Both the position numbers and the translations under genes were made by a program. DNA of 64,000 nucleotides, taken from the NCBI GenBank assembly GCA_030998225.1, contig JAPYXD010000170.1:1488001-1552000 (forward strand), read 5' to 3'. The notes under the pieces were generated by a model. The model saw only the letters and a program-made list of their open reading frames with translations. It was not told where the DNA came from and did not search any database. The DNA is from Diplolepis rosae (Eukaryota > Arthropoda > Insecta > Hymenoptera > Diplolepididae). Of this stretch, positions 1 through 13,966 are shown in pieces (positions within the stretch are counted from its first letter, which is position 1; the number at the start of each line of letters is the position of its first letter).

Positions 1-88
1 ATTAAATTGAATTTTTTTTGTAAATTTTGAACGCCATATTGGATCCACCATCGTGAATTTTGAAAATCTGACCTCAGATTCGTAATGA

Positions 89-96
89 GCGATCGC
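89..96. other. GCGATCGC octamer, representative of a recurring monomer variant
   Basis: Monomer positions 90-97 usually read GCGATCCC. A subtype followed by AGAAACCC reads GCGATCGC, a perfect palindrome (AsiSI site). It is a useful subtype marker. I assign it no function. Confidence 0.6.
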
Positions 97-241
97 AGAA
101 ACCCTTATAACCAAGATGTACCATTAAATTGCCTTTTTTTGTAAATTTAGAACGACATATTGGATCCGCCATTGTGAATTTTGAAGATCTGACTTCAGAT
201 TCGTAATCAGCGATCCCTAAAACCCCCATAACCAAAATTCA

Positions 242-362
242 GCATTAAATTGCCTTTTTTTGAAAATTTTGACCGACATATTGCATCCGCCATTTTGAGC
301 TTTGAAAATCTGACTTCAGATTCGTAATCAGCAATCCCAAAAACCCCTACAACCGAAATTCA
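242..362 (+). repeat. Example monomer, GCATCC / GAGCTTTG subtype
   Basis: This is one 121-bp unit from GCATTAAA to the base before the next GCATTAAA. In this subtype GGATCC is replaced by GCATCC and the following segment reads CATTTTGAGCTTTG instead of CATTGTGAATTTTG. It is among the commonest forms in the window and often alternates with GGATCC monomers. It lacks the BamHI site, so restriction fragments span it. Confidence 0.9.
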
Positions 363-552
363 GCATTAAAATGCCTTTTTTTGTAAATTTTGACCGCCAT
401 ATTGCATCCGCCATTTTGAGCTTTGAAAATCTGACTTCAGATTCGTAATCAGCAATCCCAAAAACCCCTACAACCGAAATTCAGCATTAAAATGCCTTTT
501 TTTGTAAATTTTGACCGCCATGTTGGATCCGCCATTATGAATTTTGGAAATC

Positions 553-560
553 TGACGTCA
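553..560. other. TGACGTCA octamer, representative of a recurring monomer variant
   Basis: The monomer dyad TCTGA-NN-TCAGA here has CG at its centre, making the 12-bp perfect palindrome TCTGACGTCAGA with the octamer TGACGTCA inside. The octamer is the textbook cAMP-response element bound by CREB/ATF bZIP proteins. The variant recurs throughout (further examples at 1666 and 2393). Nothing here shows that it is bound or that it drives transcription; it may be one allele at a variable dyad centre. Confidence 0.35.
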
Positions 561-1403
561 GATTCGTAATCAGCGATACCAAAAACCCCCATAACCGAAA
601 TTCAGCATTAAATTGCCTTTTTTTGAAAATTTTGACCGACATATTGCATCCGCCATTTTGAGCTTTGAAAATCTGACTTCAGATTCGTAATCAGCGATCC
701 CAAAAACCCCTATAACCAATATTTCGCATCAATTTGCTCTTCTTTGTAAATTTTGACAGCCATATTTGATCCGCCATCGTGAATTTTGAAAATCTGACTT
801 CAGATTCGTAATGAGCGATCGAAGAAACCCTTGTAACCAAAATTGAGCATTAAATTGCCTTCTTTTGTAAATTTAGACCGAAATATTGGATCCGCCATTG
901 TGAATTTTGAAAATCTGACTTCAAATTCGTAATCAGCGATCCCAAAAACCCCCATAACCGAAATTCAGCATTAAATTGCCTTTTTTTGAAAATTTTGACC
1001 GACATATTGCATCCGCCATTTTGAGCTTTGAAAATCTGACTTCAGATTCGTAATCAGCAATCCCAAAAACCCCTATAACCGAAATTCAGCATTAAATTGC
1101 CTTTTTTTGTAAATTTTGACCGCCATATTGGATCCGCCATTTTGAATTTTAGAAATCTGACTTCAGATTCGTAATCAGTGATCCCAAAAACCCATATAAC
1201 CGAAATTCAGCATTAAAATGCCTTTTTTTGTAAATTTTGACCGCCATATTGGATCCGCCATCATGAATTTTGAAAATCTGACTCCAGATTCGTAATGAGC
1301 GATCGCAGAAACCCTTATAACCAAAATTTAGCATTAAATTGCCTTTTTTTGTAAATTTTGACCGCCATATTGGATCCACCATCGTGAATTTTGAAAATCT
1401 GAC

Positions 1404-1427
1404 CATTTTGAGCTTTGAAAATCTGAA
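1404..1427 (+). repeat. 24-bp insertion making a 145-bp chimeric monomer (copy 1)
   Basis: After GAAAATCTGAC (monomer position 73) the sequence restarts at position 50 of a GAGCTTTG-type monomer, so positions 50-73 are present twice. This looks like one out-of-register exchange later amplified with its surroundings. This copy has a private A in place of the final C, giving GAATTC. Confidence 0.9.
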
Positions 1428-4400
1428 TTCAGTTTCGTAATCAGCGATCCCAAAAACCCCTATAACCGAAATTCAGCATTAAATTGCCTTTTTTTGAAAA
1501 TTTTGACCGACATATTGCATCCGCCATTTTGAGCTTTGAAAATCTGACTTCAGATTCGTAATCAGCGATCCCAAAAACCCCTATAACCGAAATTCAGCAT
1601 TAAATTGCCTTTTTTTGTAAATTTTGACCGCCATATTGGATCCGCCATTGTGAATTTTGGAAATCTGACGTCAGATTCGTAATGAGCGATCCCAAAAACC
1701 CTTATAACCAATATTTCGCATCAATTTGCTCTTCTTTGTAAATTTTGACAGCCATATTTGATCCGCAATCGTGAATTTTGAAAATCTGACTTCAGATTCG
1801 TAATGAGCGATCGCAGAAACCCTTGTAACCAAAATTGAGCATTAAATTGCCTTCTTTTGTAAATTTAGACCGACATATTGGATCCGCCATTGTGAATTTT
1901 GGAAATCTGACTTCAGATTCGTAATCAGTGATCCCAAAAACCGATATAACCAATATTTAGCATCAATTTGCCCCTTTTTGTAAATTTTGACCGCCATATT
2001 GGATCTGCCATCATGAATTTTGAAAATCTGACTCCAGATTCGTAATGAGCGATCGCAGAAACCCTTATAACCAAAATTTAACATTAAATTGCATTTTTTT
2101 TGTAAATTTTGAACGCCATATTGGATCCGCCATCATGAATTTTGAAAATCTGACCTCAGATTCGTAATGAGCGATCGCAGAAACCCTTATAACCAAAATT
2201 TACCATTAAATTGCCTTTTTTTGTAAATTTTGACCGCCATGTTGGATCCGCCATTATGAATTTTGAAAATCTGACTTCAGATTCGTAATCAGCGATCCCA
2301 AAAACCCCCATAACCAAAATTCAGCATTAAATTGCCTTTTTTTGTAAATTTAGACCGACATATTGGATCCGCCATTGTGAATTTTGGAAATCTGACGTCA
2401 GATTCGTAATCAGCGATCCCAAAAACCCCCATAACCGAAATTCAGCATTAAATTGCCTTTTTTTGAAAATTTTGACCGACATATTGCATCCGCCATTTTG
2501 AGCTTTGAAAATCTGACTTCAGATTCGTAATCAGCGATCCCAAAAACCCCTATAACCGAAATTCAGCATTAAATTGCCTTTTTTTGAAAATTTTGACCGA
2601 CATATTGCATCCGCCATTTTGAGCTTTGAAAATCTGACTTCAGATTCGTAATCAGCGATCCCAAAAACCCCTATAACCGAAATTCAGCATTAAATTGCAT
2701 TTTTTTGTAAATTTTGACCGCCATATTGGATCCGCCATTGTGAATTTTGGAAATCTGACGTCAGATTCGTAATGAGCGATCCCAAAAACCCTTATAACCA
2801 ATATTTCGCATCAATTTGCTCTTCTTTGTAAATTTTGACAGCCATATTTGATCCGCCATCGTGAATTTTGAAAATCTGACTTCAGATTCGTAATGAGCGA
2901 TCGCAGAAACCCTTGTAACCAAAATTGAGCATTAAATTGCCTTCTTTTGTAAATTTGGACCGACATATTGGATCCGCCATTGTGAATTTTGGAAATCTGA
3001 CTTCAGATTCGTAATCAGTGATCCCAAAAACCCATATAACCAATATTTAGCATCAATTTGCCCTTTTTTGTAAATTTTGACCGCCATATTGGATCTGCCA
3101 TCATGAATTTTGAAAATCTGACTCCAGATTCGTAATGAGCGATCGCAGAAACCCTTATAACCAAAATTTAACATTAAATTGAATTTTTTTTGTAAATTTT
3201 GAACGCCATATTGGATCCACCATCGTGAATTTTGAAAATCTGACCTCAGATTCGTAATGAGCGATCGCAGAAACCCTTATAACCAAAATGTACCATTAAA
3301 TTGCCTTTTTTTGTAAATTTAGAACGACATATTGGATCCGCCATTGTGAATTTTGAAGATCTGACTTCAGATTCGTAATCAGCGATCCCAAAAACCCCCA
3401 TAACCAAAATTCAGCATTAAATTGCCTTTTTTGAAAATTTTGACCGACATATTGCATCCGCCATTTTGAGCTTTGAAAATCTGACTTCAGATTCGTAATC
3501 AGCAATCCCAAAAACCCCTACAACCGAAATTCAGCATTAAAATGCCTTTTTTTGTAAATTTTGACCGCCATATTGGATCCGCCATTATGAATTTTGGAAA
3601 TCTGACGTCAGATTCGTAATCAGCGATACCAAAAACCCCCATAACCGAAATTCAGCATTAAATTGCCTTTTTTTGAAAATTTTGACCGACATATTGCATC
3701 CGCCATTTTGAGCTTTGAAAATCTGACTTCAGATTCGTAATCAGCGATCCCAAAAACCCCTATAACCAATATTTCGCATCAATTTGCTCTTCTTTGTAAA
3801 TTTTGACAGCCATATTTGATCCGCCATCGTGAATTTTGAAAATCTGACTTCAGATTCGTAATGAGCGATCGAAGAAACCCTTGTAACCAAAATTGAGCAT
3901 TAAATTGCATTTTTTTGTAAATTTTGACCGCCATATTGGATCCGCCATTGTGAATTTTGAAAATCTGACTACAAATTCGTAATCAGCGATCCCAAAAACC
4001 CCCATAACCGAAATTCAGCATTAAATTGCCTTTTTTTGAAAATTGTGACCGACATATTGCATCCGCCATTTTGAGCTTTGAAAATCTGACTTCAGATTCG
4101 AAATCAGCAATCCCAAAAACCCCTATAACCGAAATTCAGCATTAAATTGCCTTTTTTTGTAAATTTTGACCGCCATATTGGATCCGCCATTTTGAATTTT
4201 AGAAATCTGACTTCAGATTCGTAATCAGTGATCCCAAAAACCCATATAACCAATATTTAGCATCAATTTGCCTTTTTTTGTAAATTTTGCCCGCCATATT
4301 GGATCCGCCATCATGAATTTTGAAAATCTGACTCCAGATTCGTAATCAGCGATCCCAAAAACCCCTATAACCGAAATTCAGCATTAAATTGCCTTTTTTT

Positions 4401-6390
4401 GTAAATTTTGACCGCCATGTTGGATCCGCCATTATGAATTTTGGAAATCTGACGTCAGATTCGTAATCAGCGATACCAAAAACCCCCATAACCGAAATTC
4501 AGCATTAAATTGCATTTTTTTGTAAATTTTGACCGACATATTGCATCCGCCATTTTGAGCTTTGAAAATCTGACTTCAGATTCGTAATCAGCGATCCCAA
4601 AAACCCCTATAACCGAAATTCAGCATTAAATTGCATTTTTTTGTAAATTTTGAACGCCATATTGGATCCGCCATCGTGAATTTTGAAAATCTGACTTCAG
4701 ATTCGTAATGAGCGATCGCAGAAACCCTTGTAACCAAAATTGAGCATTAAATTGCCTTCTTTTGTAAATTTGGACCGACATATTGGATCCGCCATTGTGA
4801 ATTTTGGAAATCTGACTTCAGATTCGTAATCAGTGATCCCAAAAACCCATATAACCAATATTTAGCATCAATTTGCCCTTTTTTGTAAATTTTGACCGCC
4901 ATATTGGATCTGCCATCATGAATTTTGAAAATCTGACTCCAGATTCGTAATGAGCGATCGCAGAAACCCTTATAACCAAAATTTAACATTAAATTGAATT
5001 TTTTTTGTAAATTTTGAAAGCCATATTGGATCCACCATCGTGAATTTTGAAAATCTGACCTCAGATTCGTAATGAGCGATCGCAGAAACCCTTATAACCA
5101 AAATGTACCATCAAATTGCCTTTTTTTGTAAATTTAGACCGACATATTGGATCCGCCATTGTGAATTTTGAAAATCTGACTTCAGATTCGTAATCAGCGA
5201 TCCCAAAAACCCCCATAACCAAAATTCAGCATTAAATTGCCTTTTTTTGTAAATTTAGACCGACATATTGCATCCGCCATTTTGAGCTTTGAAAATCTGA
5301 CTTCAGATTCGTAATCAGCAATCCCAAAAACCCCTACAACCGAAATTCAGCATTAAAATGCCTTTTTTTGTAAATTTTGACCGCCATATTGCATCCGCCA
5401 TTTTGAGCTTTGAAAATCTGACTTCAGATTCGTAATCAGCAATCCCAAAAACCCCTACAACCGAAATTCAGCATTAAAATGCCTTTTTTTGTAAATTTTG
5501 ACCGCCATATTGGATCCGCCATTATGAATTTTGGAAATCTGACGTCAGATTCGTAATCAGCGATACCAAAAACCCCCATAACCGAAATTCAGCATTAAAT
5601 TGCCTTTTTTTGAAAATTTTGACCGACATATTGCATCCGCCATTTTGAGCTTTGAAAATCTGACTTCAGATTCGTAATCAGCGATCCCAAAAACCCCTAT
5701 AACCAATATTTCGCATCAATTTGCTCTTCTTTGTAAATTTTGACAGCCATATTTGATCCGCCATCGTGAATTTTGAAAATCTGACTTCAGATTCGTAATG
5801 AGCGATCGAAGAAACCCTTGTAACCAAAATTGAGCATTAAATTGCCTTCTTTTGTAAATTTAGACCGAAATATTGGATCCGCCATTGTGAATTTTGAAAA
5901 TCTGACTTCAAATTCGTAATCAGCGATCCCAAAAACCCCCATAACCGAAATTCAGCATTAAATTGCCTTTTTTTGAAAATTTTGACCGACATATTGCATC
6001 CGCCATTTTGAGCTTTGAAAATCTGACTTCAGATTCGTAATCAGCAATCCCAAAAACCCCTATAACCGAAATTCAGCATTAAATTGCCTTTTTTTGTAAA
6101 TTTTGACCGCCATATTGGATCCGCCATTTTGAATTTTAGCAATCTGACTTCAGATTCGTAATCAGTGATCCCAAAAACCCATATAACCAATATTTAGCAT
6201 CAATTTGCCTTTTTTTGTAAATTTTGCCCGCCATATTGGATCCGCCATCATGAATTTTGAAAATCTGACTCCAGATTCGTAATGAGCGATCGCAGAAACC
6301 CTTATAACCAAAATTTAACATTAAATTGACTTTTTTTGTAAATTTTGAACGCCATATTGGATCCACCATCGTGAATTTTAAAAATCTGAC

Positions 6391-6414
6391 CATTTTGAGC
6401 TTTGAAAATCTGAC
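6391..6414 (+). repeat. 24-bp insertion, 145-bp chimeric monomer (copy 2)
   Basis: The junction is the same as at 1404. The preceding segment has a G-to-A change (GAATTTTAAAAATC) not seen in the other copies. It is followed by the TTCAGTTTCG variant, which stays linked to this insertion in most copies. Confidence 0.9.
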
Positions 6415-7199
6415 TTCAGTTTCGTAATCAGCGATCCCAAAAACCCCTATAACCGAAATTCAGCATTAAATTGCCTTTTTTTGAAAATTTTGACCGACAT
6501 ATTGCATCCGCCATTTTGAGCTTTGAAAATCTGACTTCAGATTCGTAATCAGCGATCCCAAAAACCCCTATAACCGAAATTCAGCATTAAATTGCCTTTT
6601 TTTGTAAATTTTGACCGCCATATTGGATCCGCCATTTTGAGCTTTGAAATTCTGACGTCAGACTCGTAATCAGCAATCCCAAAAACCCCTATAACCGAAA
6701 TTCAGCATTAAAATGCCTTTTTTTGTAAATTTTGACCGCCATATTGGATCCGCCATTATGAATTTTGGAAATCTGACGTCAGATTCGTAATCAGCGATAC
6801 CAAAAACCCCCATAACCGAAATTCAGCATTAAATTGCATTTTTTTGTAAATTTTGACCGCCATATTGGATCCGCCATTGTGAATTTTGGAAATCTGACGT
6901 CAGATTCGTAATCAGCGATCCCAAAAACCCCCATAACCGAAATTCAGCATTAAATTGCCTTTTTTTGAAAATTTTGACCGACATATTGCATCCGCCATTT
7001 TGAGCTTTGAAAATCTGACTTCAGATTCGTAATCAGCAATCCCAAAAACCCCTATAACCGAAATTCAGCATTAAAATGCCTTTTTTTGTAAATTTTGACC
7101 GCCATATTGGATCCGCCATTATGAATTTTGGAAATCTGACGTCAGATTCGTAATCAGCGATCACAAAAACCCCTATAACCGAAATTCAGCATTAAATTG

Positions 7200-10190
7200 C
7201 CTTTTTTTGAAAATTTTGACCGACATATTGCATCCGCCATTTTGAGCTTTGAAAATCTGACTTCAGATTCGTAATCAGCGATCCCAAAAACCCCTATAAC
7301 CGAAATTCAGCATTAAATTGCCTTTTTTTGAAAATTTTGACCGACATATTGCATCCGCCATTTTGAGCTTTGAAAATCTGACTTCAGATTCGTAATCAGC
7401 CATCCCAAAAACCCCTATAACCGAAATTCAGCATTAAATTGCCTTTTTTTGTAAATTTTGACCGCCATATTGGATCCGCCATTATGAATTTTGGAAATCT
7501 GACGTCAGATTCGTAATCAGCGATACCAAAAACCCCCATAACCGAAATTCAGCATTAAATTGCCTTTTTTTGAAAATTTTGACCGACATATTGCATCCGC
7601 CATTTTGAGCTTTGAAAATCTGACTTCAGATTCGTAATCAGCGATCCCAAAAACCCCTATAACCGAAATTCAGCATTAAATTGCATTTTTTTGTAAATTT
7701 TGACCGCCATATTGGATCCGCCATTGTGAATTTTGGAAATCTGACGTCAGATTCGTAATGAGCGATCCCAAAAACCCTTATAACCAATATTTCGCATCAA
7801 TTTGCTCTTCTTTGTAAATTTTGACAGCCATATTTGATCCGCCATCGTGAATTTTGAAAATCTGACTTCAGATTCGTAATGAGCGATCGCAGAAACCCTT
7901 GTAACCAAAATTGAGCATTAAATTGCCTTCTTTTCTAAATTTGGACCGACATATTGGATCCGCCATTGTGAATTTTGGAAATCTGACTTCAGATTCGTAA
8001 TCAGTGATCCCAAAAACCCATATAACCAATATTTAGCATCAATTTGCCCTTTCTTGTAAAGTTTGACCGCCATATTGGATCTGCCATCATGAATTTTGAA
8101 AATCTGACTCCAGATTCGTAATGAGCGATCGCAGAAACCCTTATAACCAAAATTTAACATTAAATTGAATTTTTTTTGTAAATTTTGAACGCCATATTGG
8201 ATCCACCATCGTGAATTTTGAAAATCTGACCTCAGATTCGTAATGAGCGATCGCAGAAACCCTTATAACCAAGATGTACCATTAAATTGCCTTTTTTTGT
8301 AAATTTAGAACGACATATTGGATCCGCCATTGTGAATTTTGAAGATCTGACTTCAGATTCGTAATCAGCGATCCCTAAAACCCCCATAACCAAAATTCAG
8401 CATTAAATTGCCTTTTTTGAAAATTTTGACCGACATATTGCATCCGCCATTTTGAGCTTTGAAAATCTGACTTCAGATTCGTAATCAGCAATCCCAAAAA
8501 CCCCTACAACCGAAATTCAGCATTAAAATGCCTTTTTTTGTAAATTTTGACCGCCATATTGCATCCGCCATTTTGAGCTTTGAAAATCTGACTTCAGATT
8601 CGTAATCAGCAATCCCAAAAACCCCTACAACCGAAATTCAGCATTAAAATGCCTTTTTTTGTAAATTTTGACCGCCATATTGGATCCGCCATTATGAATT
8701 TTGGAAATCTGACGTCAGATTCGTAATCAGCGATACCAAAAACCCCCATAACCGAAATTCAGCATTAAATTGCCTTTTTTTGAAAATTTTGACCGACATA
8801 TTGCATCCGCCATTTTGAGCTTTGAAAATCTGACTTCAGATTCGTAATCAGCGATCCCAAAAACCCCTATAACCAATATTTCGCATCAATTTGCTCTTCT
8901 TTGTAAATTTTGACAGCCATATTTGATCCGCCATCGTGAATTTTGAAAATCTGACTTCAGATTCGTAATGAGCGATCGAAGAAACCCATGTAACCAAAAT
9001 TGAGCATTAAATTGCCTTCTTTTGTAAATTTAGACCGAAATATTGGATCCGCCATTGTGAATTTTGAAAATCTGACTTCAAATTCGTAATCAGCGATCCC
9101 AAAAACCCCCATAACCGAAATTCAGCATTAAATTTCCTTTTTTAAAAATTTTGACCGACATATTGCATCCGCCATTTTGAGCTTTGAAAATCTGACTTCA
9201 GATTCGTAATCAGCAATCCCAAAAACCCCTATAACCGAAATTCAGCATTAAATTGCCTTTTTTTGTAAATTTTGAACGCCATATTGGATCCACCATTTTG
9301 AATTTTAGAAATATGACTTCAGATTCGTAATCAGTGATCCCAAAAACCCATATAACCAATATTTAGCATCAATCTGCCTTTTTTTGTAAATTTTGCCCGC
9401 CATATTGGATCCGCCATCATGAATTTTGAAAATCTGACCTCAGATTCGTAATGAGCGATCGCAGAAACCCTTATAACCAAAATTTAACATTAAATTGCCT
9501 TTTTTTGTAAATTTTGAACGCCATATTGGATCCACCATCGTGAATTTTGAAAATCTGACCATTTTGAGCTTTGAAAATCTGACTTCAGTTTCGTAATCAG
9601 CGATCCCAAAAACCCCTATAACCGAAATTCAGCATTAAATTGCCTTTTTTTGAAAATTTTGACCGACATATTGCATCCGCCATTTTGAGCTTTGAAAATC
9701 TGACTTCAGATTCGTAATCAGCGATCCCAAAAACCCCTATAACCGAAATTCAGCATTAAATTGCCTTTTTTTGTAAATTTTGACCGCCATATTGGATCCG
9801 CCATTATGAATTTTGGAAATCTGACGTCAGATTCGTAATCAGCGATACCAAAAACCCCCATAACCGAAATTGAGCATTAGATTGCCTTTTTTTGAAAATT
9901 TTGACCGACATATTGCATCCGCCATTTTGAGCTTTGAAAATCTGACGTCAGATTCGTAATCAGCGATACCAAAAACCCCCATAACCGAAATTCAGCATTA
10001 AATTGCATTTTTTTGTAAATTTTGACCGCCATATTGGATCCGCCATTGTGAATTTTGGAAATCTGACGTCAGATTCGTAATGAGCGATCCCAAAAACCCT
10101 TATAACCAATATTTCGCATCAATTTGCTCTTCTTTGTAAATTTTGACAGCCATATTTGATCCGCAATCGTGAATTTTGAAAATCTGACTT
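7200..10190 (+). repeat. Left higher-order cassette, copy A1 (~3.0 kb)
   Basis: This block matches 10974-13966 at an offset of 3774-3776 bp, including rare markers: TTCTTTTCTAAATTTGG, AAAGTTTGACC, GAAGATCTGAC, ATCCCTAAAAC, AAATTTCC with a broken T-tract, the 24-bp insertion and GAGCATTAGATT. The offset equals 31 monomers plus the insertion and one base. Left and right limits are where I see the two copies stop matching, and are accurate to about one monomer. Confidence 0.8.
9560..9583 (+). repeat. 24-bp insertion, 145-bp chimeric monomer (copy 3)
   Basis: Identical junction, inside the first copy of the ~3.0-kb left cassette. It is followed by TTCAGTTTCG. Confidence 0.9.
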
Positions 10191-10973
10191 CAAATTCGTA
10201 ATCAGCGATCCCAAAAACCCCCATAACCGAAATTCAGCATTAAATTGCCTTTTTTTGAAAATTTTGACCGACATATTGCATCCGCCATTTTGAGCTTTGA
10301 AAATCTGACTTCAGATTCGTAATCAGCAATCCCAAAAACCCCTATAACCGAAATTCAGCATTAAATTGCCTTTTTTTGTAAATTTTGACCGCCATATTGG
10401 ATCCGCCATTTTGAGCTTTGAAAATCTGACTTCAGATTCGTAATCAGCAATCCCAAAAACCCCTATAACCGAAATTCAGCATTAAAATGCCCTTTTTTGT
10501 AAATTTTGACCGCCATATTGGATCCGCCATTATGAATTTTGGAAATCTGACGTCAGATTCGTAATCAGCGATCCCAAAAACCCCCATAACCGAAATTCAG
10601 CATTAAATTGCCTTTTTTTGAAAATTTTGACCGACATAGTGCATCCGCCATTGTGAATTTTGGAAGTCTGTCGTCAGATTCGTAATCAGCGATCCCAAAA
10701 ACCCCCATAACCGAAATTCAGCATTAAATTGCCTTTTTTTGAAAATTTTGACCGACATATTGCATCCTCCATTTTGAGCTTTGAAAATCTGACTTCAGAT
10801 TCGTAAACATCGATCCCAAAAACCCCTATAACCGAAATTCAGCATTAATTTGACTTTTTTTGTAAATTTTGACCGCCATATTGGATCCGCCATTGTGAAT
10901 TTTGGAAATCTGACTTCATATTCGTAATGAGCGATCCCAAAAACCCCCATAACCGAAATTCAGCATTAAATTG

Positions 10974-13966
10974 CCTTTTTTTGAAAATTTTGACCGACAT
11001 ATTGCATCCGCCATTTTGAGCTTTGAAAATCTGACTTCAGATTCGTAATCAGCGATCCCAAAAACCCCTATAACCGAAATTCAGCATTAAATTGCCTTTT
11101 TTTGATAATTTTGACCGACATATGGCATCCGCCATTTTGAGCTTTGAAAATCTGACTTCAGATTCGTAATCAGCGATCCCAAAAACCCCTATAACCGAAA
11201 TTCAGCATTAAATTGCCTTTTTTTGTAAATTTTGACCGCCATATTGGATCCGCCATTATGAATTTTGGAAATCTGACGTCAGATTCGTAATCAGCGATAC
11301 CAAAAACCCCCATAACCGAAATTCAGCATTAAATTGCCTTTTTTTGAAAATTTTGACCGACATATTGCATCCGCCATTTTGAGCTTTGAAAATCTGACTT
11401 CAGATTCGTAATCAGCGATCCCAAAAACCACTATAACCGAAATTCAGCATTATATTGCATTTTTTTGTAAATTTTGACCGCCATATTGGATCCGCCATTG
11501 TGAATTTTGGAAATCTGACGTCAGATTCGTAATCAGCGATCCCAAAAACCCTTATAACCAATATTTCGCATCAATTTGCTCTTCTTTGTAAATTTTGACA
11601 GCCATATTTGATCCGCCATCGTGAATTTTGAAAATCTGACTTCAGATTCGTAATGAGCGATCGCAGAAACCCTTGTAACCAAAATTGAGCATTAAATTGC
11701 CTTCTTTTCTAAATTTGGACCGACATATTGGATCCGCCATTGTGAATTTTGGAAATCTGACTTCAGATTCGTAATCAGTGATCCCAAAAACCCATATAAC
11801 CAATATTTAGCATCAATTTGCCCTTTCTTGTAAAGTTTGACCGCCATATTGGATCTGCCATCATGAATTTTGAAAATCTGACTCCAGATTCGTAATGAGC
11901 GATCGCAGAAACCCTTATAACCAAAATTTAACATTAAATTGAATTTTTTTTGTAAATTTTGAACGCCATATTGGATCCACCATCGTGAATTTTGAAAATC
12001 TGACCTCAGATTCGTAATGAGCGATCGCAGAAACCCTTATAACCAAAATGTACCATTAAATTGCCTTTTTTTGTAAATTTAGAACGACATATTGGATCCG
12101 CCATTGTGAATTTTGAAGATCTGACTTCAGATTCGTAATCAGCGATCCCTAAAACCCCCATAACCAAAATTCAGCATTAAATTGCCTTTTTTTGAAAATT
12201 TTGACCGACATATTGCATCCGCCATTTTGAGCTTTGAAAATCTGACTTCAGATTCGTAATCAGCAATCCCAAAAACCCCTACAACCGAAATTCAGCATTA
12301 AAATGCCTTTTTTTGTAAATTTTGACCGCCATATTGCATCCGCCATTTTGAGCTTTGAAAATCTGACTTCAGATTCGTAATCAGCAATCCCAAAAACCCC
12401 TACAACCGAAATTCAGCATTAAAATGCCTTTTTTTGTAAATTTTGACCGCCATATTGGATCCGCCATTATGAATTTTGGAAATCTGACGTCAGATTCGTA
12501 ATCAGCGATACCAAAAACCCCCATAACCGAAATTCAGCATTAAATTGCCTTTTTTTGAAAATTTTGACCGACATATTGCATCCGCCATTTTGAGCTTTGA
12601 AAATCTGACTTCAGATTCGTAATCAGCGATCCCAAAAACCCCTATAACCAATATTTCGCATCAATTTGCTCTTCTTTGTAAATTTTGACAGCCATATTTG
12701 ATCCGCCATCGTGAATTTTGAAAATCTGACTTCAGATTCGTAATGAGCGATCGAAGAAACCCATGTAACCAAAATTGAGCATTAAATTGCCTTCTTTTGT
12801 AAATTTAGACCGAAATATTGGATCCGCCATTGTGAATTTTGAAAATCTGACTTCAAATTCGTAATCAGCGATCCCAAAAACCCCCATAACCGAAATTCAG
12901 CATTAAATTTCCTTTTTTAAAAATTTTGACCGACATATTGCATCCGCCATTTTGAGCTTTGAAAATCTGACTTCAGATTCGTAATCAGCAATCCCAAAAA
13001 CCCCTATAACCGAAATTCAGCATTAAATTGCATTTTTTTTGTAAATTTTGAACGCCATATTGGATCCACCATTTTGAATTTTAGAAATATGACTTCAGAT
13101 TCGTAATCAGTGATCCCAAAAACCCATATAACCAATATTTAGCATCAATCTGCCTTTTTTTGTAAATTTTGCCCGCCATATTGGATCCGCCATCATGAAT
13201 TTTGAAAATCTGACCTCAGATTCGTAATGAGCGATCGCAGAAACCCTTATAACCAAAATTTAGCATTAAATTGCCTTTTTTTGTAAATTTTGACCGCCAT
13301 GTTGGATCCGCCATCGTGAATTTTGAAAATCTGACCATTTTGAGCTTTGAAAATCTGACTTCAAATTCGTAATCAGCGATCCCAAAAACCCCCATAACCG
13401 AAATTCAGCATTAAATTGCCTTTTTTTGAAAATTTTGACCGACATATTGCATCCGCCATTTTGAGCTTTGAAAATCTGACTTCAGATTCGTAATCAGCGA
13501 TCCCAAAAACCCCTATAACCGAAATTCAGCATTAAATTGCCTTTTTTTGTAAATTTTGACCGCCATATTGGATCCGCCATTATGAATTTTGGAAATCTGA
13601 AGTCAGATTCGTAATCAGCGATACCAAAAACCCCCATAACCGAAATTGAGCATTAGATTGCCTTTTTTTGAAAATTTTGACCGACATATTGCATCCGCCA
13701 TTTTGAGCTTTGAAAATCTGACGTCAGATTCGTAATCAGCGATACCAAAAACCCCCATAACCGAAATTCAGCATTAAATTGCATTTTTTTGTAAATTTTG
13801 ACCGCCATATTGGATCCGCCATTGTGAATTTTGGAAATCTGACGTCAGATTCGTAATGAGCGATCCCAAAAACCCTTATAACCAATATTTCGCATCAATT
13901 TGCTCTTCTTTGTAAATTTTGACAGCCATATTTGATCCGCCATCGTGAATTTTGAAAATCTGACTT
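10974..13966 (+). repeat. Left higher-order cassette, copy A2 (~3.0 kb)
   Basis: Near-identical partner of the block starting at 7200. Near its left end it has private changes (TTTGATAATTTT, ATATGGCATCC). The match stops where this copy reads GAGTGATCGCAG while copy A1 switches to TTCAAATTCG, so an exchange point lies at about 13.97 kb, equivalent to 10.19 kb. Confidence 0.8.
13336..13359 (+). repeat. 24-bp insertion, 145-bp chimeric monomer (copy 4)
   Basis: It lies 3776 bp from the preceding copy, matching the cassette offset. Here the downstream sequence is TTCAAATTCG, not TTCAGTTTCG, so the flank has been exchanged or converted since duplication. Confidence 0.9.

Larger units (their letters stand above)
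1..1404 (+). repeat. Left higher-order cassette, partial copy at window edge
   Basis: Bases from 1 match those from 8159, sharing AAGATGTACC, GAAGATCTGAC and ATCCCTAAAAC and running to the 24-bp insertion. It has one more GCATCC monomer set in a different order near the right end. A related, less exact version lies at about 4992-6391 (AAAATGTACC, no GAAGATC). Confidence 0.75.

Noticed and set aside
89..96. GCGATCGC as the HIP1 element of cyanobacteria
   Set aside because: It is a subtype of a satellite monomer at a fixed position, not a dispersed genomic octamer among genes.
1..1440. Retrotransposon LTR or other mobile element
   Set aside because: No coding domain, terminal repeats, target-site duplication or primer-binding site is visible, only monomers in tandem.
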